Assembly (NCBI RefSeq): GCF_900115165.1
Contig: NZ_FOVP01000012.1
Location: 62,001 to 126,000, forward strand
From: Roseovarius lutimaris
GTDB lineage: Bacteria; Pseudomonadota; Alphaproteobacteria; Rhodobacterales; Rhodobacteraceae
DNA length: 64,000 bases
Reading direction: 5' to 3'
The stretch's first letter is position 1. The number at the start of each line of letters is the position of its first letter. Made by a program: the position numbers and the translations under genes. The notes under the pieces were generated by a model. It saw only the letters and a program-made list of their open reading frames with translations. It did not search any database and was not told where the DNA came from. Of this stretch, positions 8,490 to 17,412 are shown piece after piece.

Positions 8490-9485
8490 TCAGAGCGCGT
8501 AGACGATCGTCACGAGCGTGATCATGACAATCGAGAACATGGCGAATGCGCCCAGAGCGAGTGTTCGGCCCATGTCGCGATTTGGCTTTTCCACTTTCAG
8601 ACGCAACTCCGCGGCGGTTTCCGGAAACTCGAGCGCCGCCACATTCGAACCCCGCATCAACTCGTATCGGGTGTTCCATCGGCGCACTTCCGCCGCGTTC
8701 CAGCCATTCAGCACAAGGATAATTGCCGCAATCAAAACCATCGAGGACGGGACCCAGATTGTGTAGCCACCGATTGTCTCGTCAGCCAAGGCGCTAAGTC
8801 CGCTACTGTTCCTTGCCGTTTGGTAGGACGCATAGAGACCCACCTCTTTTAGCGTCACGAGGGCGCCCAGAAAAATATTCGAAACGATTACTACAAAACC
8901 GGATATCAGCCGCGCCCCTCGCCGTGCACCATCAGGCGGATCCTTGGGGTTGAGCAGCATGCCGAAATACCAGATCCCTGCCAGCACCATCGACAGGTGC
9001 GCGAGCATCTCGATCGCCGGAACGCGCTGCGCCAGTCCGTAAAGGACAGGAACCTGCCAAACGTATAGCGCGGCAACAAGCAAGGCAGTGGCCATCGCGG
9101 GATGCGCCATGAACCGCACGATGCCACGATTGCCAAGCGCATTGAGGTGCCGTCGCCATTCTCTTGCCAGACCAGCTTGCAGTATGCGCCATGGTTGGGA
9201 CACCGCGAAAAGCAGCGGTCCGGCAAGGCGGAGAAGAAGATGCTCCACTTGGTGCAGGGAGAAGAGACTGTGTCCCAACGGGGCCAGGGGCGCGTTCGTG
9301 GCGACGAGGAGGCAGGCAATGCCGGTGAAGAACTGAACCTGTCGCCAGACAGTAATCCTTCCGAGAATGCGAGAGGATCGCGCGAGGCCGCGCATGTAGA
9401 CCCATGCGGCCAATCCGACGGAAACAAACGACACCGGTGAAATCGCATAGCCAAACGGATCGTAGTGGATGAGATACGTGATCAT
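8490..9485 (-). CDS. caa3-type CtaG-family cytochrome oxidase assembly membrane protein
   Basis: 331 aa polytopic protein with about eight hydrophobic segments. The CtaG_caa3 pattern is visible: H-S-L-F-S-L-H-Q-V-E-H-L-L-L-R near residue 75, P-x-L-Y-G-L-A around 155, and W-Y-F-G-M-L-L-N around 180. The family helps assemble copper-containing cytochrome c oxidase. It is distinct from Cox11, which is also called CtaG. The ATG at 9485 overlaps the end of the penicillin-acylase homologue by 4 bp, making it the last gene of the minus-strand series that begins with sco at 19099. Confidence 0.85.
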   Translation of the reverse strand: MITYLIHYDPFGYAISPVSFVSVGLAAWVYMRGLARSSRILGRITVWRQVQFFTGIACLLVATNAPLAPLGHSLFSLHQVEHLLLRLAGPLLFAVSQPWRILQAGLAREWRRHLNALGNRGIVRFMAHPAMATALLVAALYVWQVPVLYGLAQRVPAIEMLAHLSMVLAGIWYFGMLLNPKDPPDGARRGARLISGFVVIVSNIFLGALVTLKEVGLYASYQTARNSSGLSALADETIGGYTIWVPSSMVLIAAIILVLNGWNAAEVRRWNTRYELMRGSNVAALEFPETAAELRLKVEKPNRDMGRTLALGAFAMFSIVMITLVTIVYAL

Positions 9486-11416
9486 TGGCTCCTATCCTCT
9501 ATCGTACTCGAGCTGTCCTCTGATTTGGGTGACAGTCGAGATGTTCCTGCGGCGCCACCGCGGGCCAAGGACAGATCCGTGCTCATCATTATGTATTCAC
9601 CCTGCATCCACTTCGGAAAGAGGTTTTCGTAGAACTTTGAGAGAGGGTGCCCGGACTGACCGGCGGGCGTGATGAAATAGGAACCGCTTTCGTCCGAAAG
9701 CGACATGACCGCCTGAAAGTTGGTGCCCGCGTTGGAGACAAATGGCCGAGCATCGTCCGATGCAAATACTGTCGACATCAGAGTAAAGGGATCGCCCGGC
9801 GTTGGTGCTTCGAGAGACAACAAGTCGCTCACCATCCCGCCCGGTCTGATCGGCGACCACTGCATGTTCAAAGTATGCGCCTCACCCCAGGACCAGTCGG
9901 AGGGATCGGATCCGTAGCGGTCGACCAGCCAGTCGAGGGCATCATCCAGAGCCGCTCGAACCTGATCTTCGCAGGTTTCCATGCGTGCGGAAGGGCGGAT
10001 GTCGCACCAGACAGCGCTCCCGCTGCGACCGGAAAGGACCGCGTAAAGGAAATCTGGATTCGGTCTGGTCCAAAACGCGTTCGCCGCCGGAAATTCGTCC
10101 TGAAGAATGCGTCGTTGCAAAGCACTGACCCATGCCCAGAATACGAGCGGCTCCTGTGAATAGCGATCCATGTCGCCATTCCATTGCGCAAGCTTGTCCA
10201 GTATTTCGTTGCGAAGCCTTTCAGTGCGGGTCTCTTCGATGCCGCTTGCGGACCTCACGAACCAAAGCTCTTTTGCCATCAGAGGAAGAAGGGCGCGTGC
10301 GGCTGCGCTGACAGTGTCGCGTTGAACCGCAATCGCGCCCTCGACCGAGAATATCAGCTGTCGATCATCAAGCACAGCCAAACGGGCGTCTCGAAACGAT
10401 GCAGGGCGCTCGATCTCCCTTTCGGGCCAGCGGGCCAAGGTTTCACGGTCGATCGCTAGAACCTCCATTCCGGCCGATAACATTTCGGAGGTTCCGCTAA
10501 GGGCGTTGTTCGCATCGGTGGACCTCGCGAGACGGTCAAGCATCATCAGATATTCGCCAGCACCCCTGCCTGTAGGAGCTTCTGGCTCTCTGACTGCTTT
10601 TTGGGGAGTTGATCGAAACGCCCATGCGACGCGCTCGTTGCGGCCGATGACAACGAACGGCACGCCCGGCAATGTGGCGCCAATCGCGGCCCCTGTCGGA
10701 AGTTGAAGATCCGCCAGGTACCATTCAGAGGGGAGCGACAAAGGGCCAACGATGTCCGCGGCGAGAATTGGTGCCCCTGTGGCCGTTCGGTCGCCGGACA
10801 GCGCCCAAGCATTGAGGCTGACTTCGGGCGGGGTCGCAAACAACTCGGGTGTGACGGGGCGATCTGACGGGACCTGCAAATCTGACGAGACTGACAATTC
10901 TTGCCGGCTCTTGGGTCGAAGATCGCTCAAAAATGCATGGGCTATTCTGAGGCTATCGACAGGTCTCCAGGCCGCTATCATTCTCTCGTCAGCGATCAAC
11001 AGTTCGGGTGAGCCCCTGCCACGCCTGCCTTCGGAAACCAGCCCAAGCCACGCGTTGACACCGGCGGCGTATGCTTCGAGCGCATCGGATGTCGAAGAGT
11101 CAATTTCGCTCGTCGGCTCCAGTGGCAACAAGTCTTTCGTTGCACGCCTTGCCCTCAACAACTGACCGAGCCTGTCTTGCGCGTGAACGAAGCCGATGGC
11201 GAAATAGACATCCTCGGCGGACCCCGCCGTGATGTGCGGTAAGGCTGAAGAATCCCGCAGGATATCGATCGGGCTATCTATGCCTGCAACGCTGAAGTCC
11301 TCGTCATAGTCGGGAACGGAGGCACGCAGCAGAAAGTAGGCGGTACCGGAAACGGCCAATCCCGCTGCGCAGGCCGCCAGGAAAGTGTAAAGCAATATGT
11401 TGAACAGTCGTTTCAA
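9482..11416 (-). CDS. Penicillin-acylase-family protein, apparently lacking the N-terminal nucleophile
   Basis: 644 aa with an N-terminal signal anchor. The family fold is shown by F-V-H-A-Q-D-R near residue 76, G-R-N-E-R-V-A-W-A-F in the middle, and N-A-G-T-N-F-Q-A-V with P-A-G-Q-S-G-H-P-L-S near the end. In active members the beta chain starts with Ser directly before N-x-W (SNxWxxSG). Here the corresponding stretch (about 10786-10821) reads S-L-N-A-W-A-L-S-G, with Leu at the nucleophile position and the only Ser one residue earlier. The following N-D-P-H-L signature is replaced by A-A-D-I-V-G-P-L. Autoprocessing is therefore doubtful. It sits between a small membrane protein gene and ctaG, overlapping ctaG. 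Confidence 0.8.
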   Translation of the reverse strand: MKRLFNILLYTFLAACAAGLAVSGTAYFLLRASVPDYDEDFSVAGIDSPIDILRDSSALPHITAGSAEDVYFAIGFVHAQDRLGQLLRARRATKDLLPLEPTSEIDSSTSDALEAYAAGVNAWLGLVSEGRRGRGSPELLIADERMIAAWRPVDSLRIAHAFLSDLRPKSRQELSVSSDLQVPSDRPVTPELFATPPEVSLNAWALSGDRTATGAPILAADIVGPLSLPSEWYLADLQLPTGAAIGATLPGVPFVVIGRNERVAWAFRSTPQKAVREPEAPTGRGAGEYLMMLDRLARSTDANNALSGTSEMLSAGMEVLAIDRETLARWPEREIERPASFRDARLAVLDDRQLIFSVEGAIAVQRDTVSAAARALLPLMAKELWFVRSASGIEETRTERLRNEILDKLAQWNGDMDRYSQEPLVFWAWVSALQRRILQDEFPAANAFWTRPNPDFLYAVLSGRSGSAVWCDIRPSARMETCEDQVRAALDDALDWLVDRYGSDPSDWSWGEAHTLNMQWSPIRPGGMVSDLLSLEAPTPGDPFTLMSTVFASDDARPFVSNAGTNFQAVMSLSDESGSYFITPAGQSGHPLSKFYENLFPKWMQGEYIMMSTDLSLARGGAAGTSRLSPKSEDSSSTIEDRSQ

Positions 11417-11440
11417 TTCGGTGCCGATGCTGAAGCATTT

Positions 11441-11614
11441 TCAGGACGTGATGCGCAAGAGGATCACCGAGGCGAAAAAGGCGAGGAGGCCGAAGGCAAT
11501 GCCGAAGCTTGTCGCATATTGAAGCATATCCAGGCGGTTTCCTTTCCGCCGCCGCGCCAGATAGCCACCCCAGATCGCACCTCCGACAAAACCCGCGAGT
11601 ACCAGCATCACCAT
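11441..11614 (-). CDS. Small membrane protein, 57 aa
   Basis: The start ATG at 11614 is chosen because GGAGG lies just upstream at 11616-11620. A longer in-frame extension runs back inside lnt and has no ribosome site. The protein has two hydrophobic segments (M-L-V-L-A-G-F-V-G-G-A-I-W-G-G-Y and F-G-I-A-F-G-L-L-A-F-F-A-S-V-I-L-L) joined by an R-R-R-K-G loop. It overlaps the lnt stop by 7 bp and precedes the penicillin-acylase homologue, so it is part of the same series. Function is not recognised. Confidence 0.6.
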   Translation of the reverse strand: MVMLVLAGFVGGAIWGGYLARRRKGNRLDMLQYATSFGIAFGLLAFFASVILLRITS

Positions 11615-13179
11615 TCCTCCATTCTTGAGTTCTCCGCATTGGGCCGTCGTCCGGCCAAGCCGACGGCATAGACCAGGGTCCAGGCCGCACCGATGAGCAC
11701 CAGCAATGTCCAATCGCCGAAACGTGCGTAGGGCGTGGGAGCACGCGCGCCGGGCAGGCTGGCGTCAATGACGCCTGTTTCCCCGGTATCGAGACGCGCG
11801 ACGACATCTCCATTGGCGTCGATGATCGCGGATATCCCGGTGTTGGCCGCGCGGACCACGGGAAGACCTTCTTCGACCGCGCGCATGCGCGCGGCCGCGA
11901 GGTGCTGCTCGGGCCCGATGCTGGTTCCGAACCAGGCATCGTTGGTGGCGTTGAATATCCAGTCGGGGCGGAAAAGATCATCGACTACGTGGCCCGGAAA
12001 GATTATCTCGTAGCAGATCGCGACCGCGACCAGCGGCGCACCCGGGAGCGCGAGCGTGCGTGGTCCCGGTCCGGGCGTGAAATCGCCCAATCCCTCGGTC
12101 AACCGTGCGAAAGGCAGCCAGCCCCGGAAGGGAACGTATTCCCCGAACGGCACGAGATGATGCTTTGCATACCCGGTCAGTATTTCCCCGCTGCTGTCAT
12201 AGGCCTGGACCGTATTGAAATAGCGAGTACCCGCATCGCTCTCCACTCGATCGGGCACTCCCGTCAGAAGCAGCGTACCTTCGGGCAGAGAACCGGTGAT
12301 CCGGGCATGGGCTGCCGCGTCCTCGTCGAGAAAACCGGGAAAGGCCGTCTCCGGCCAAAGCAGAAGATCGACGTTGCCGGGACGAGATGAGAGGTCGAGG
12401 TAGAGCTCAAGGGTCGCGTCCCGGTTTCCGGGCGCCCATTTCTCCCGTTGCGGCACGTTGCCTTGCACGATGCGCAGGTCGACGCGAGGCAAGGGCGCCT
12501 CTGATCCAAGGCGGAACGTACCGGCACCCCAGAGTCCTATGATGGCCATCGCGCACAACACGAGAACGGCTGACCGTTGACGTGGCACGGCGGAATACGC
12601 AGCTCCCGGCATGACGCCGACAAGGACGGTGAGAAAGCTCAACCCGTAGCTTCCGACCCAGGCTGCCGGCTGTCGCAGCGCGGCGTGATCGACCAGAGCA
12701 TAAGCGGCCAGGTTCCACGGAAAACCTGTCAGGACATGACCTCGCAACCATTCCGTCGCCACCCAGCAGGTTGCGAGAAGCAGACTTGCGGCAATGCCCC
12801 CGAGGGGTCTGCGCTGCGCGATGACGGCATAGAGCGCCGCAGCCATGGCCGGGAAAATGGCTAGGCCCGCTGACAACCCCGCGACGGCCGGGATCGCCAG
12901 CGCGGCGAAACGTTCGGCATCGACGTAAAAACTCTCGGCGATCCAAGAGATTCCGAACCCGAACTGGCCAATTCCGAAGACCCAGCCGATGAAGAAAGCG
13001 TGCGCTGTGGAAACCTGTCGGAGTATGAGAAAGAGCGCCGAGAAGGCAACCGGAACGGCGATGAGCCATGAGAACGGCGGAAGGGCTAAAACCGTCAAAC
13101 CGCCCGCCACAAAACTAATTCCGGAACGCAGAGGAATGTAATGGCCCCAGACAGACATATGCGCCAAACCCGTCATCAT
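11608..13179 (-). CDS. lnt: Apolipoprotein N-acyltransferase Lnt
   Basis: 523 aa from the ATG at 13179, which overlaps the lspA stop (ATGA). Inner-membrane enzyme that adds the third acyl chain to lipoproteins after LspA cleavage. An N-terminal multi-helix membrane part is followed by a nitrilase-like domain with the expected catalytic triad: Glu in W-P-E-T-A-F-P-G-F, Lys in G-Y-A-K-H-H-L-V-P-F-G-E-Y-V-P-F, Cys in V-A-I-C-Y-E-I-I-F-P-G. Pairing of lnt and lspA in a metal-resistance operon is unusual, although LspA homologues occur in lead-resistance (pbr) operons. It is probably a second copy, the housekeeping one being elsewhere. Confidence 0.92.
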   Translation of the reverse strand: MMTGLAHMSVWGHYIPLRSGISFVAGGLTVLALPPFSWLIAVPVAFSALFLILRQVSTAHAFFIGWVFGIGQFGFGISWIAESFYVDAERFAALAIPAVAGLSAGLAIFPAMAAALYAVIAQRRPLGGIAASLLLATCWVATEWLRGHVLTGFPWNLAAYALVDHAALRQPAAWVGSYGLSFLTVLVGVMPGAAYSAVPRQRSAVLVLCAMAIIGLWGAGTFRLGSEAPLPRVDLRIVQGNVPQREKWAPGNRDATLELYLDLSSRPGNVDLLLWPETAFPGFLDEDAAAHARITGSLPEGTLLLTGVPDRVESDAGTRYFNTVQAYDSSGEILTGYAKHHLVPFGEYVPFRGWLPFARLTEGLGDFTPGPGPRTLALPGAPLVAVAICYEIIFPGHVVDDLFRPDWIFNATNDAWFGTSIGPEQHLAAARMRAVEEGLPVVRAANTGISAIIDANGDVVARLDTGETGVIDASLPGARAPTPYARFGDWTLLVLIGAAWTLVYAVGLAGRRPNAENSRMEEW

Positions 13180-13649
13180 GTGCCATTCTGAAACTTGGCG
13201 CTCAACCAAGGAGCTATGAGCAGTAGGCCCACCCCGCCGACCACGAAAACATCCGCCATGTTGAAGGCGGGCCAATGCGTGGATCCGGCGTAGAAATCGA
13301 GGAAGTCCGTCACACCCCGAAACCGGATGCGGTCGAGGACGTTGCCGAGCGCGCCACCGATAATCGCACCATAGGCGATAGCCTCAACCGGGCTGGCAGT
13401 GCGCACCAACATGACCGTCAACCAGCCACAGACAGCGAGGGCCAACACTGTAAGGCTCCACCATGGCGCTCCACTAAGTAGTCCGAATGTCACGCCATCG
13501 TTGCGCAGGTAGATGAGATTGAAACCGGGAAAGACCGGAATTCCGGCGCTCAAATCTGCCGCATTGGCGACGACAATTGCTTTTGTCACCTGGTCGACAA
13601 GAAAAGCAGTTCCAGCCGCAATGAAACCTTGGAAATGGGACTGTTTCAT
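13176..13649 (-). CDS. lspA: Lipoprotein signal peptidase LspA
   Basis: 157 aa from the ATG at 13649, which lies one base after the ZIP gene stop. An upstream in-frame ATG at 13670 would overlap that gene. Four hydrophobic segments and the two aspartate motifs of signal peptidase II are present: G-N-V-L-D-R around residue 106 and F-N-M-A-D-V-F-V around 134. The sequence N-D-G-V-T-F-G-L-L replaces the more usual N-x-G-A-x-F. It cleaves lipoprotein signal peptides in the inner membrane. PbrC of the Cupriavidus pbr lead operon is also an LspA homologue, a relevant parallel given the PbrR-like regulator at 26588. Confidence 0.9.
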   Translation of the reverse strand: MKQSHFQGFIAAGTAFLVDQVTKAIVVANAADLSAGIPVFPGFNLIYLRNDGVTFGLLSGAPWWSLTVLALAVCGWLTVMLVRTASPVEAIAYGAIIGGALGNVLDRIRFRGVTDFLDFYAGSTHWPAFNMADVFVVGGVGLLLIAPWLSAKFQNGT

Positions 13650-13650
13650 C

Positions 13651-14502
13651 TCATCCTCCCAGCCATACATCGAGGAACAACATGATCACGAGGCCGACCG
13701 CGAGACCGAGTGTCGCCCTGTTTTGATGGCCGGAACGGTGGGTTTCGGGAATGATTTCGTGGCTGATGACGTAGAGCATCGCCCCGGCGGCGAAGGCGAG
13801 GCCCCATGGCAACAGCGGCTCCGAGATGCTGATGATCCCAGCCCCAAGAAGCCCGCCTACCGGCTCGACAAGACCTGTCAGTGCGGCAATCCCCCACGCA
13901 CGGCTCTTGGAATATCCCTCACCAAGCAATGAAACCGCTACGGCGAGACCCTCGGGAGCGTTTTGCAGTCCGATACCGATCGCAAGTGGCAACCCGCCCG
14001 AGAATCCATCAGCCCCGAACCCGACACCAACGGCAAGCCCTTCGGGGAAATTGTGGATCGTGATCGCGATGATGAAGAGCCAGACGCGACGCAGAGAGTC
14101 TGCATCAGGGCCCTCGCGTCCGGACTTGAAATGCTCGTGCGGTAGCTTTTCGTTCATCAAAGCAACCGCGCCCATACCGAGCAGGATCGCAAGGCAAACA
14201 ATGGCTGCGGGGGCGGCAGCATTCTCGAACTGCCCTTCGGCCGCGTCGAGGGCCGGGATTATCAGCGAGAAGAACGAGGCCGCGAGCATCACACCAGCCG
14301 CGAAGCCGAGCAAGAGATCGCGTGTGGACCGGGACGGGATGCGCCCGAAAAGAACGGGGATCGCCCCGACCGCTGTCAGCGATCCGGCGGCCAGGCTTCC
14401 AAGAAAGCCAAGGGTAATTGGGGAGAAGGGTTCCAAGCGCTGAGGTCTCGCCGATACGTCAGTCAGCGGCCGAATAACTGCTAAAGATCTCGGTCGATCC
14501 AT
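13651..14502 (-). CDS. ZIP-family metal transporter
   Basis: 283 aa membrane protein with about eight hydrophobic segments and the ZIP signatures H-N-F-P-E-G-L-A-V-G (helix IV) and G-L-Q-N-A-P-E-G-L-A-V-A (helix V), plus H-E-I-I-P-E-T-H near the C-terminus. The variable loop has H-E-H-F. The family moves Zn(II) and other divalent ions into the cytoplasm, so its place in a set of export and resistance genes is curious. The annotated ATG overlaps the DUF411 gene by 44 bp; a later start is possible because the first 25 residues are not conserved-looking. Confidence 0.88.
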   Translation of the reverse strand: MDRPRSLAVIRPLTDVSARPQRLEPFSPITLGFLGSLAAGSLTAVGAIPVLFGRIPSRSTRDLLLGFAAGVMLAASFFSLIIPALDAAEGQFENAAAPAAIVCLAILLGMGAVALMNEKLPHEHFKSGREGPDADSLRRVWLFIIAITIHNFPEGLAVGVGFGADGFSGGLPLAIGIGLQNAPEGLAVAVSLLGEGYSKSRAWGIAALTGLVEPVGGLLGAGIISISEPLLPWGLAFAAGAMLYVISHEIIPETHRSGHQNRATLGLAVGLVIMLFLDVWLGG

Positions 14503-14917
14503 CGCCGCGGATCAGGAAGACCTCATAAGCCTCACGATCGTCTTCCGGTCCCATGCCCGGCGATCCATAGGGCATTCCGGGCACCGCCAACCCCACTGCA
14601 TCTAGACGCTCATCCAACAAACGCTGAATGTCTGATGCCGGTACATGTCCTTCGATCACGTAGCCGTCGACCAAAGCCGTATGGCAGGAGACCATGCGCT
14701 GAGGCACGCCATTGTCGAGTTTGAAGCGCACAAGAGAACCCCCGAACATGTCCTCGCCTGTCGGCGCGAATCCGCTTTCCTCGAGGTGCTTCATCCAGGA
14801 CAGACAACAGCCGCAGCCGTTTGTCTTCCGGACATCAATCTGGATCGCATCGGCGACAGCTTGCGCCGCGGGGAACAAAGCCAGCGTGACTGCAAGGGCG
14901 GGAGCCAGTCGTTTCAT
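14459..14917 (-). CDS. DUF411 periplasmic metal-binding protein
   Basis: 152 aa. A signal peptide ending A-V-A-D-A is followed by the DUF411 core: K-T-N-G-C-G-C-C-L-S-W (around 32-42), V-P-Q-R-M-V-S-C-H-T-A-L-V-D-G-Y-V-I-E-G-H-V-P (around 70-93) and V-P-G-M-P-x-G-S-P-G-M near 114. The Cys cluster plus conserved Met/His residues suggest copper binding in the periplasm, and DUF411 proteins are regular members of copper loci. The gene lies between the M23 peptidase and ZIP genes in the long minus-strand series. Confidence 0.87.
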   Translation of the reverse strand: MKRLAPALAVTLALFPAAQAVADAIQIDVRKTNGCGCCLSWMKHLEESGFAPTGEDMFGGSLVRFKLDNGVPQRMVSCHTALVDGYVIEGHVPASDIQRLLDERLDAVGLAVPGMPYGSPGMGPEDDREAYEVFLIRGDGSTEIFSSYSAAD

Positions 14918-14920
14918 GTA

Positions 14921-16294
14921 TTAAAGCCTTTCGGTTGTTGTTTGCACAAATTCGCTGGTGAGTCTCTCGGCCAGTAGCGTGCGTGCCTCAGCCAATCGCT
15001 CAAGTGCAGCCGTGTCATCCGCATCCCGCTCGGCCGCCTCTGCCAGTCGGTCGTCTGAGAGAGGATCCGTCGGGCGACCATCGACCAGAACCTCATAATG
15101 CAGATTTGGGCCGGTCGCGGTGCCGGTTGCACCGACGCGACCGATCATGTCTCCGGCCATCACGCGCTGCCCTTGTTCGAGTGTGTCCGGCACCTCGCTG
15201 AGATGTGCGTATCGTGTCAGGGTGTCGGAGCCATGCGCTATCTCCACCACCCGGCCATATCCACCACGACGTCCGATGAAGCTCACGCGTCCGGGCGCTG
15301 TCGCTTTTACAGGCGTACCGCGGGCCGCAGCAAAGTCGACGCCGGTGTGCATGCGCACATTCCCATAGACCGGGTGTGTGCGCCGGCCAAAGACGGAACT
15401 CAGTCGCGCTCCTTCCACCGGTTGGGCAAAGACACGCAGGACCTCTCCATCGACATAAATCGTCGCTTTACCGCTGCCGTCATCCGGCCAGACCATCTCG
15501 TAGACCGTTTCACCAAGGTCCAGTGTGGCAAAGGCAAGTTCGGGCTGACCGATCCTCTCGTTTCCGTCGCGGGCTTCGCGCCAAAGAATACGCATCGTCT
15601 CGCCACCGGAAAGTTCGCGTCGAAAATCTACTGTGCCGCCCAGCATCTGCGCCATGTCGACCGCAAAACGAGCAGGGATGCCCGCCTTGTCCAAAGCCGC
15701 GAAGACAGAGCTTTCGATCACTGCCTCGCCCGCGAACGTCACCATTTCAGGGTCTGGCTCCAACACGCGTGTGACAAGTTCTTGACCAAAGACCGTTTCG
15801 ATCCGCACCCCATCGTCAACTGCCAGTTCCACGCGGCTCGGATTTCCGTCCACCTTTGAGATCACAGTGATCTCATGGCCCGGGCGCAATCGGCGCAGGT
15901 CATATTCTGCACCAAGCGCGAGCGCGATTTCGGCACGCGCAGGCGCAGCGATACCCGCGTTCGCCAGGACCGCATCCAGCGTCTCGCCCGACGCGATCTC
16001 ACGCGACCAGGTGATCAAAGGCGGTTCAATCTCGGGCAATGCGGTTTCTGCGAAGACAGATTGCAAGAGCGGCAGAGGTCGCATTGGGCTAGCATTGTCG
16101 GCGTGAAATGCAGCGGGCGGTGTCACATCGTAGTCGGCGATCTGAGGCATCGAGAGCGGATCGGGAGTCCAGAGGGTCGCTTCAGCAATCGCAGGAGGCA
16201 CTGGCTCTTTAGAAAGAACGCCAGAAATGGCGATGGCGGTCAGCGAAAAAGCGCCTGCGACCACAGCGCTCGCCAAAACAATTCTAATCTTCAT
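14921..16294 (-). CDS. M23-family peptidoglycan endopeptidase
   Basis: 457 aa with an N-terminal signal or anchor segment. The C-terminal M23 (LytM/lysostaphin) domain has H-T-G-V-D-F (zinc ligands His and Asp), the Y-A-H-L-S motif and N-L-H-Y-E-V, so all catalytic ligands are present. The middle portion resembles the OapA/LysM-like region of large cell-wall endopeptidases. It should cut peptide cross-links in the periplasm. It overlaps the upstream sco gene by 4 bp. A cell-wall hydrolase in a copper-chaperone series fits the other envelope genes (lspA, lnt) here. Confidence 0.87.
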   Translation of the reverse strand: MKIRIVLASAVVAGAFSLTAIAISGVLSKEPVPPAIAEATLWTPDPLSMPQIADYDVTPPAAFHADNASPMRPLPLLQSVFAETALPEIEPPLITWSREIASGETLDAVLANAGIAAPARAEIALALGAEYDLRRLRPGHEITVISKVDGNPSRVELAVDDGVRIETVFGQELVTRVLEPDPEMVTFAGEAVIESSVFAALDKAGIPARFAVDMAQMLGGTVDFRRELSGGETMRILWREARDGNERIGQPELAFATLDLGETVYEMVWPDDGSGKATIYVDGEVLRVFAQPVEGARLSSVFGRRTHPVYGNVRMHTGVDFAAARGTPVKATAPGRVSFIGRRGGYGRVVEIAHGSDTLTRYAHLSEVPDTLEQGQRVMAGDMIGRVGATGTATGPNLHYEVLVDGRPTDPLSDDRLAEAAERDADDTAALERLAEARTLLAERLTSEFVQTTTERL

Positions 16295-16917
16295 GTTGCC
16301 CCCTCTACGACTTCTGTCAGTGCACGCCGGATCTTCGGCACTGCGAATTCTCTTGGCTCGTGATAGTCAATCATGGTGACGAGTTCACCCTTGGCATCGA
16401 ACAGGAATACACTTGCCGTATGGTTCATTGTATAGTCGCCGCCTTCGGTCGGGACGCGCTCATACGAGGCACGAAATCCTTCTGCAGCGCGGGCAACCTG
16501 GTTTGCCGGCCCAGTCCAGCCGCGAATAGCCGGATGAAAATAGCCGACATATTCGGCCATGGCCTCGACCGTGTCCCGCTCCGGATCGACTGTGATGAAG
16601 ACCACGTTCATCCGCGCGGCTTCGTCCCCGAGATCTTCAAGCCAACCTGAGATATCCGATAACGTCGTGGGGCAGACATCCGGGCAGTAGGTGAACCCGA
16701 AAAACACCATGGTCGGGCGTCCGATCAGGGTTTCCGGGCCCACTTCATTGCCTTCGTGATCGGTCAGTCGGAAATCCATCGCCGACAGGGGGAGAGGCCT
16801 TTGGCCGGCCGGTTTTGGTGCACCGGGACCGTCCACGCGCCACCAGCCGACGCCGAGCATCAGAGCGAGTGCGCCTGCACCGGCTGCACCGTATTGGACC
16901 ACATGCCGACGCTGCAT
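16291..16917 (-). CDS. SCO1/SenC-family copper chaperone (second copy)
   Basis: 208 aa, membrane-anchored by an N-terminal helix. The thioredoxin-like SCO fold shows F-T-Y-C-P-D-V-C-P (copper-binding Cys pair in CxxxC around residues 79-83), T-V-D-P-E-R-D-T and the distal copper-ligand His in M-N-H-T-A-S. SCO proteins deliver copper to the CuA site of cytochrome oxidase. It overlaps the PCuAC gene by one base, a classic PCuAC-SCO pair. The other sco gene at 18497 has the same landmarks, so the operon carries two. Confidence 0.92.
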   Translation of the reverse strand: MQRRHVVQYGAAGAGALALMLGVGWWRVDGPGAPKPAGQRPLPLSAMDFRLTDHEGNEVGPETLIGRPTMVFFGFTYCPDVCPTTLSDISGWLEDLGDEAARMNVVFITVDPERDTVEAMAEYVGYFHPAIRGWTGPANQVARAAEGFRASYERVPTEGGDYTMNHTASVFLFDAKGELVTMIDYHEPREFAVPKIRRALTEVVEGAT

Positions 16918-17384
16918 CAGCCCTCCGGCCCGCGCGCGGCAATGCCCAGGATCGGGACCTCGACAGTCACTTCGCCACCGTCCGAGAAGGTCAGCGTCAG
17001 CGGGAAGGTCTCGCCTTCGATCATCGGGTTTTGCAGCTTCATGAGCATGGCGTGCAGTCCGCCCGGTTCCAATGCCACGCTTTCCCCTGCGTCTATCGTC
17101 ATCTCGCCAACAGGCGCCATAGAACTGACGCCGTCGGCGTTGGTTTTCGTCTCATGGATCTGGGGCATCACGGCCAGTGGTGTTGTAAGCCCGGTCAGCG
17201 TGACCGCTTCGTTACCCGTGTTTCGCACGGTCAAATAGGCAGCGCCCGGTCGGTTGACGCCGATTGAAGCACGGGACCACGCGTTTTCGACGACCACATC
17301 CTCCGAACCGGCAAATGCTGGAATCGACATGCCCGAGAGCAGTAAGACAAGGGTCAAACCATTGATGTAAGGTAGCTTTTTCAT
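16917..17384 (-). CDS. PCuAC-family periplasmic copper chaperone
   Basis: 155 aa from the ATG at 17384, supported by GGAGAATTC just upstream. Signal peptide ending A-F-A-G. The copper-binding motif H(M)x10Mx21HxM is recognisable: I-H-E around residue 81, then M-A-P-V-G-E-M, then G-G-L-H-A-M-L-M around 117-124. PCuAC passes Cu(I) to cytochrome c oxidase together with SCO, whose gene follows with a one-base overlap. It lies downstream of the dsbA-like gene in the same transcript. Confidence 0.92.
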   Translation of the reverse strand: MKKLPYINGLTLVLLLSGMSIPAFAGSEDVVVENAWSRASIGVNRPGAAYLTVRNTGNEAVTLTGLTTPLAVMPQIHETKTNADGVSSMAPVGEMTIDAGESVALEPGGLHAMLMKLQNPMIEGETFPLTLTFSDGGEVTVEVPILGIAARGPEG

Positions 17385-17412
17385 GATGAATTCTCCTGTA
17401 TCTGGCCGAGCG

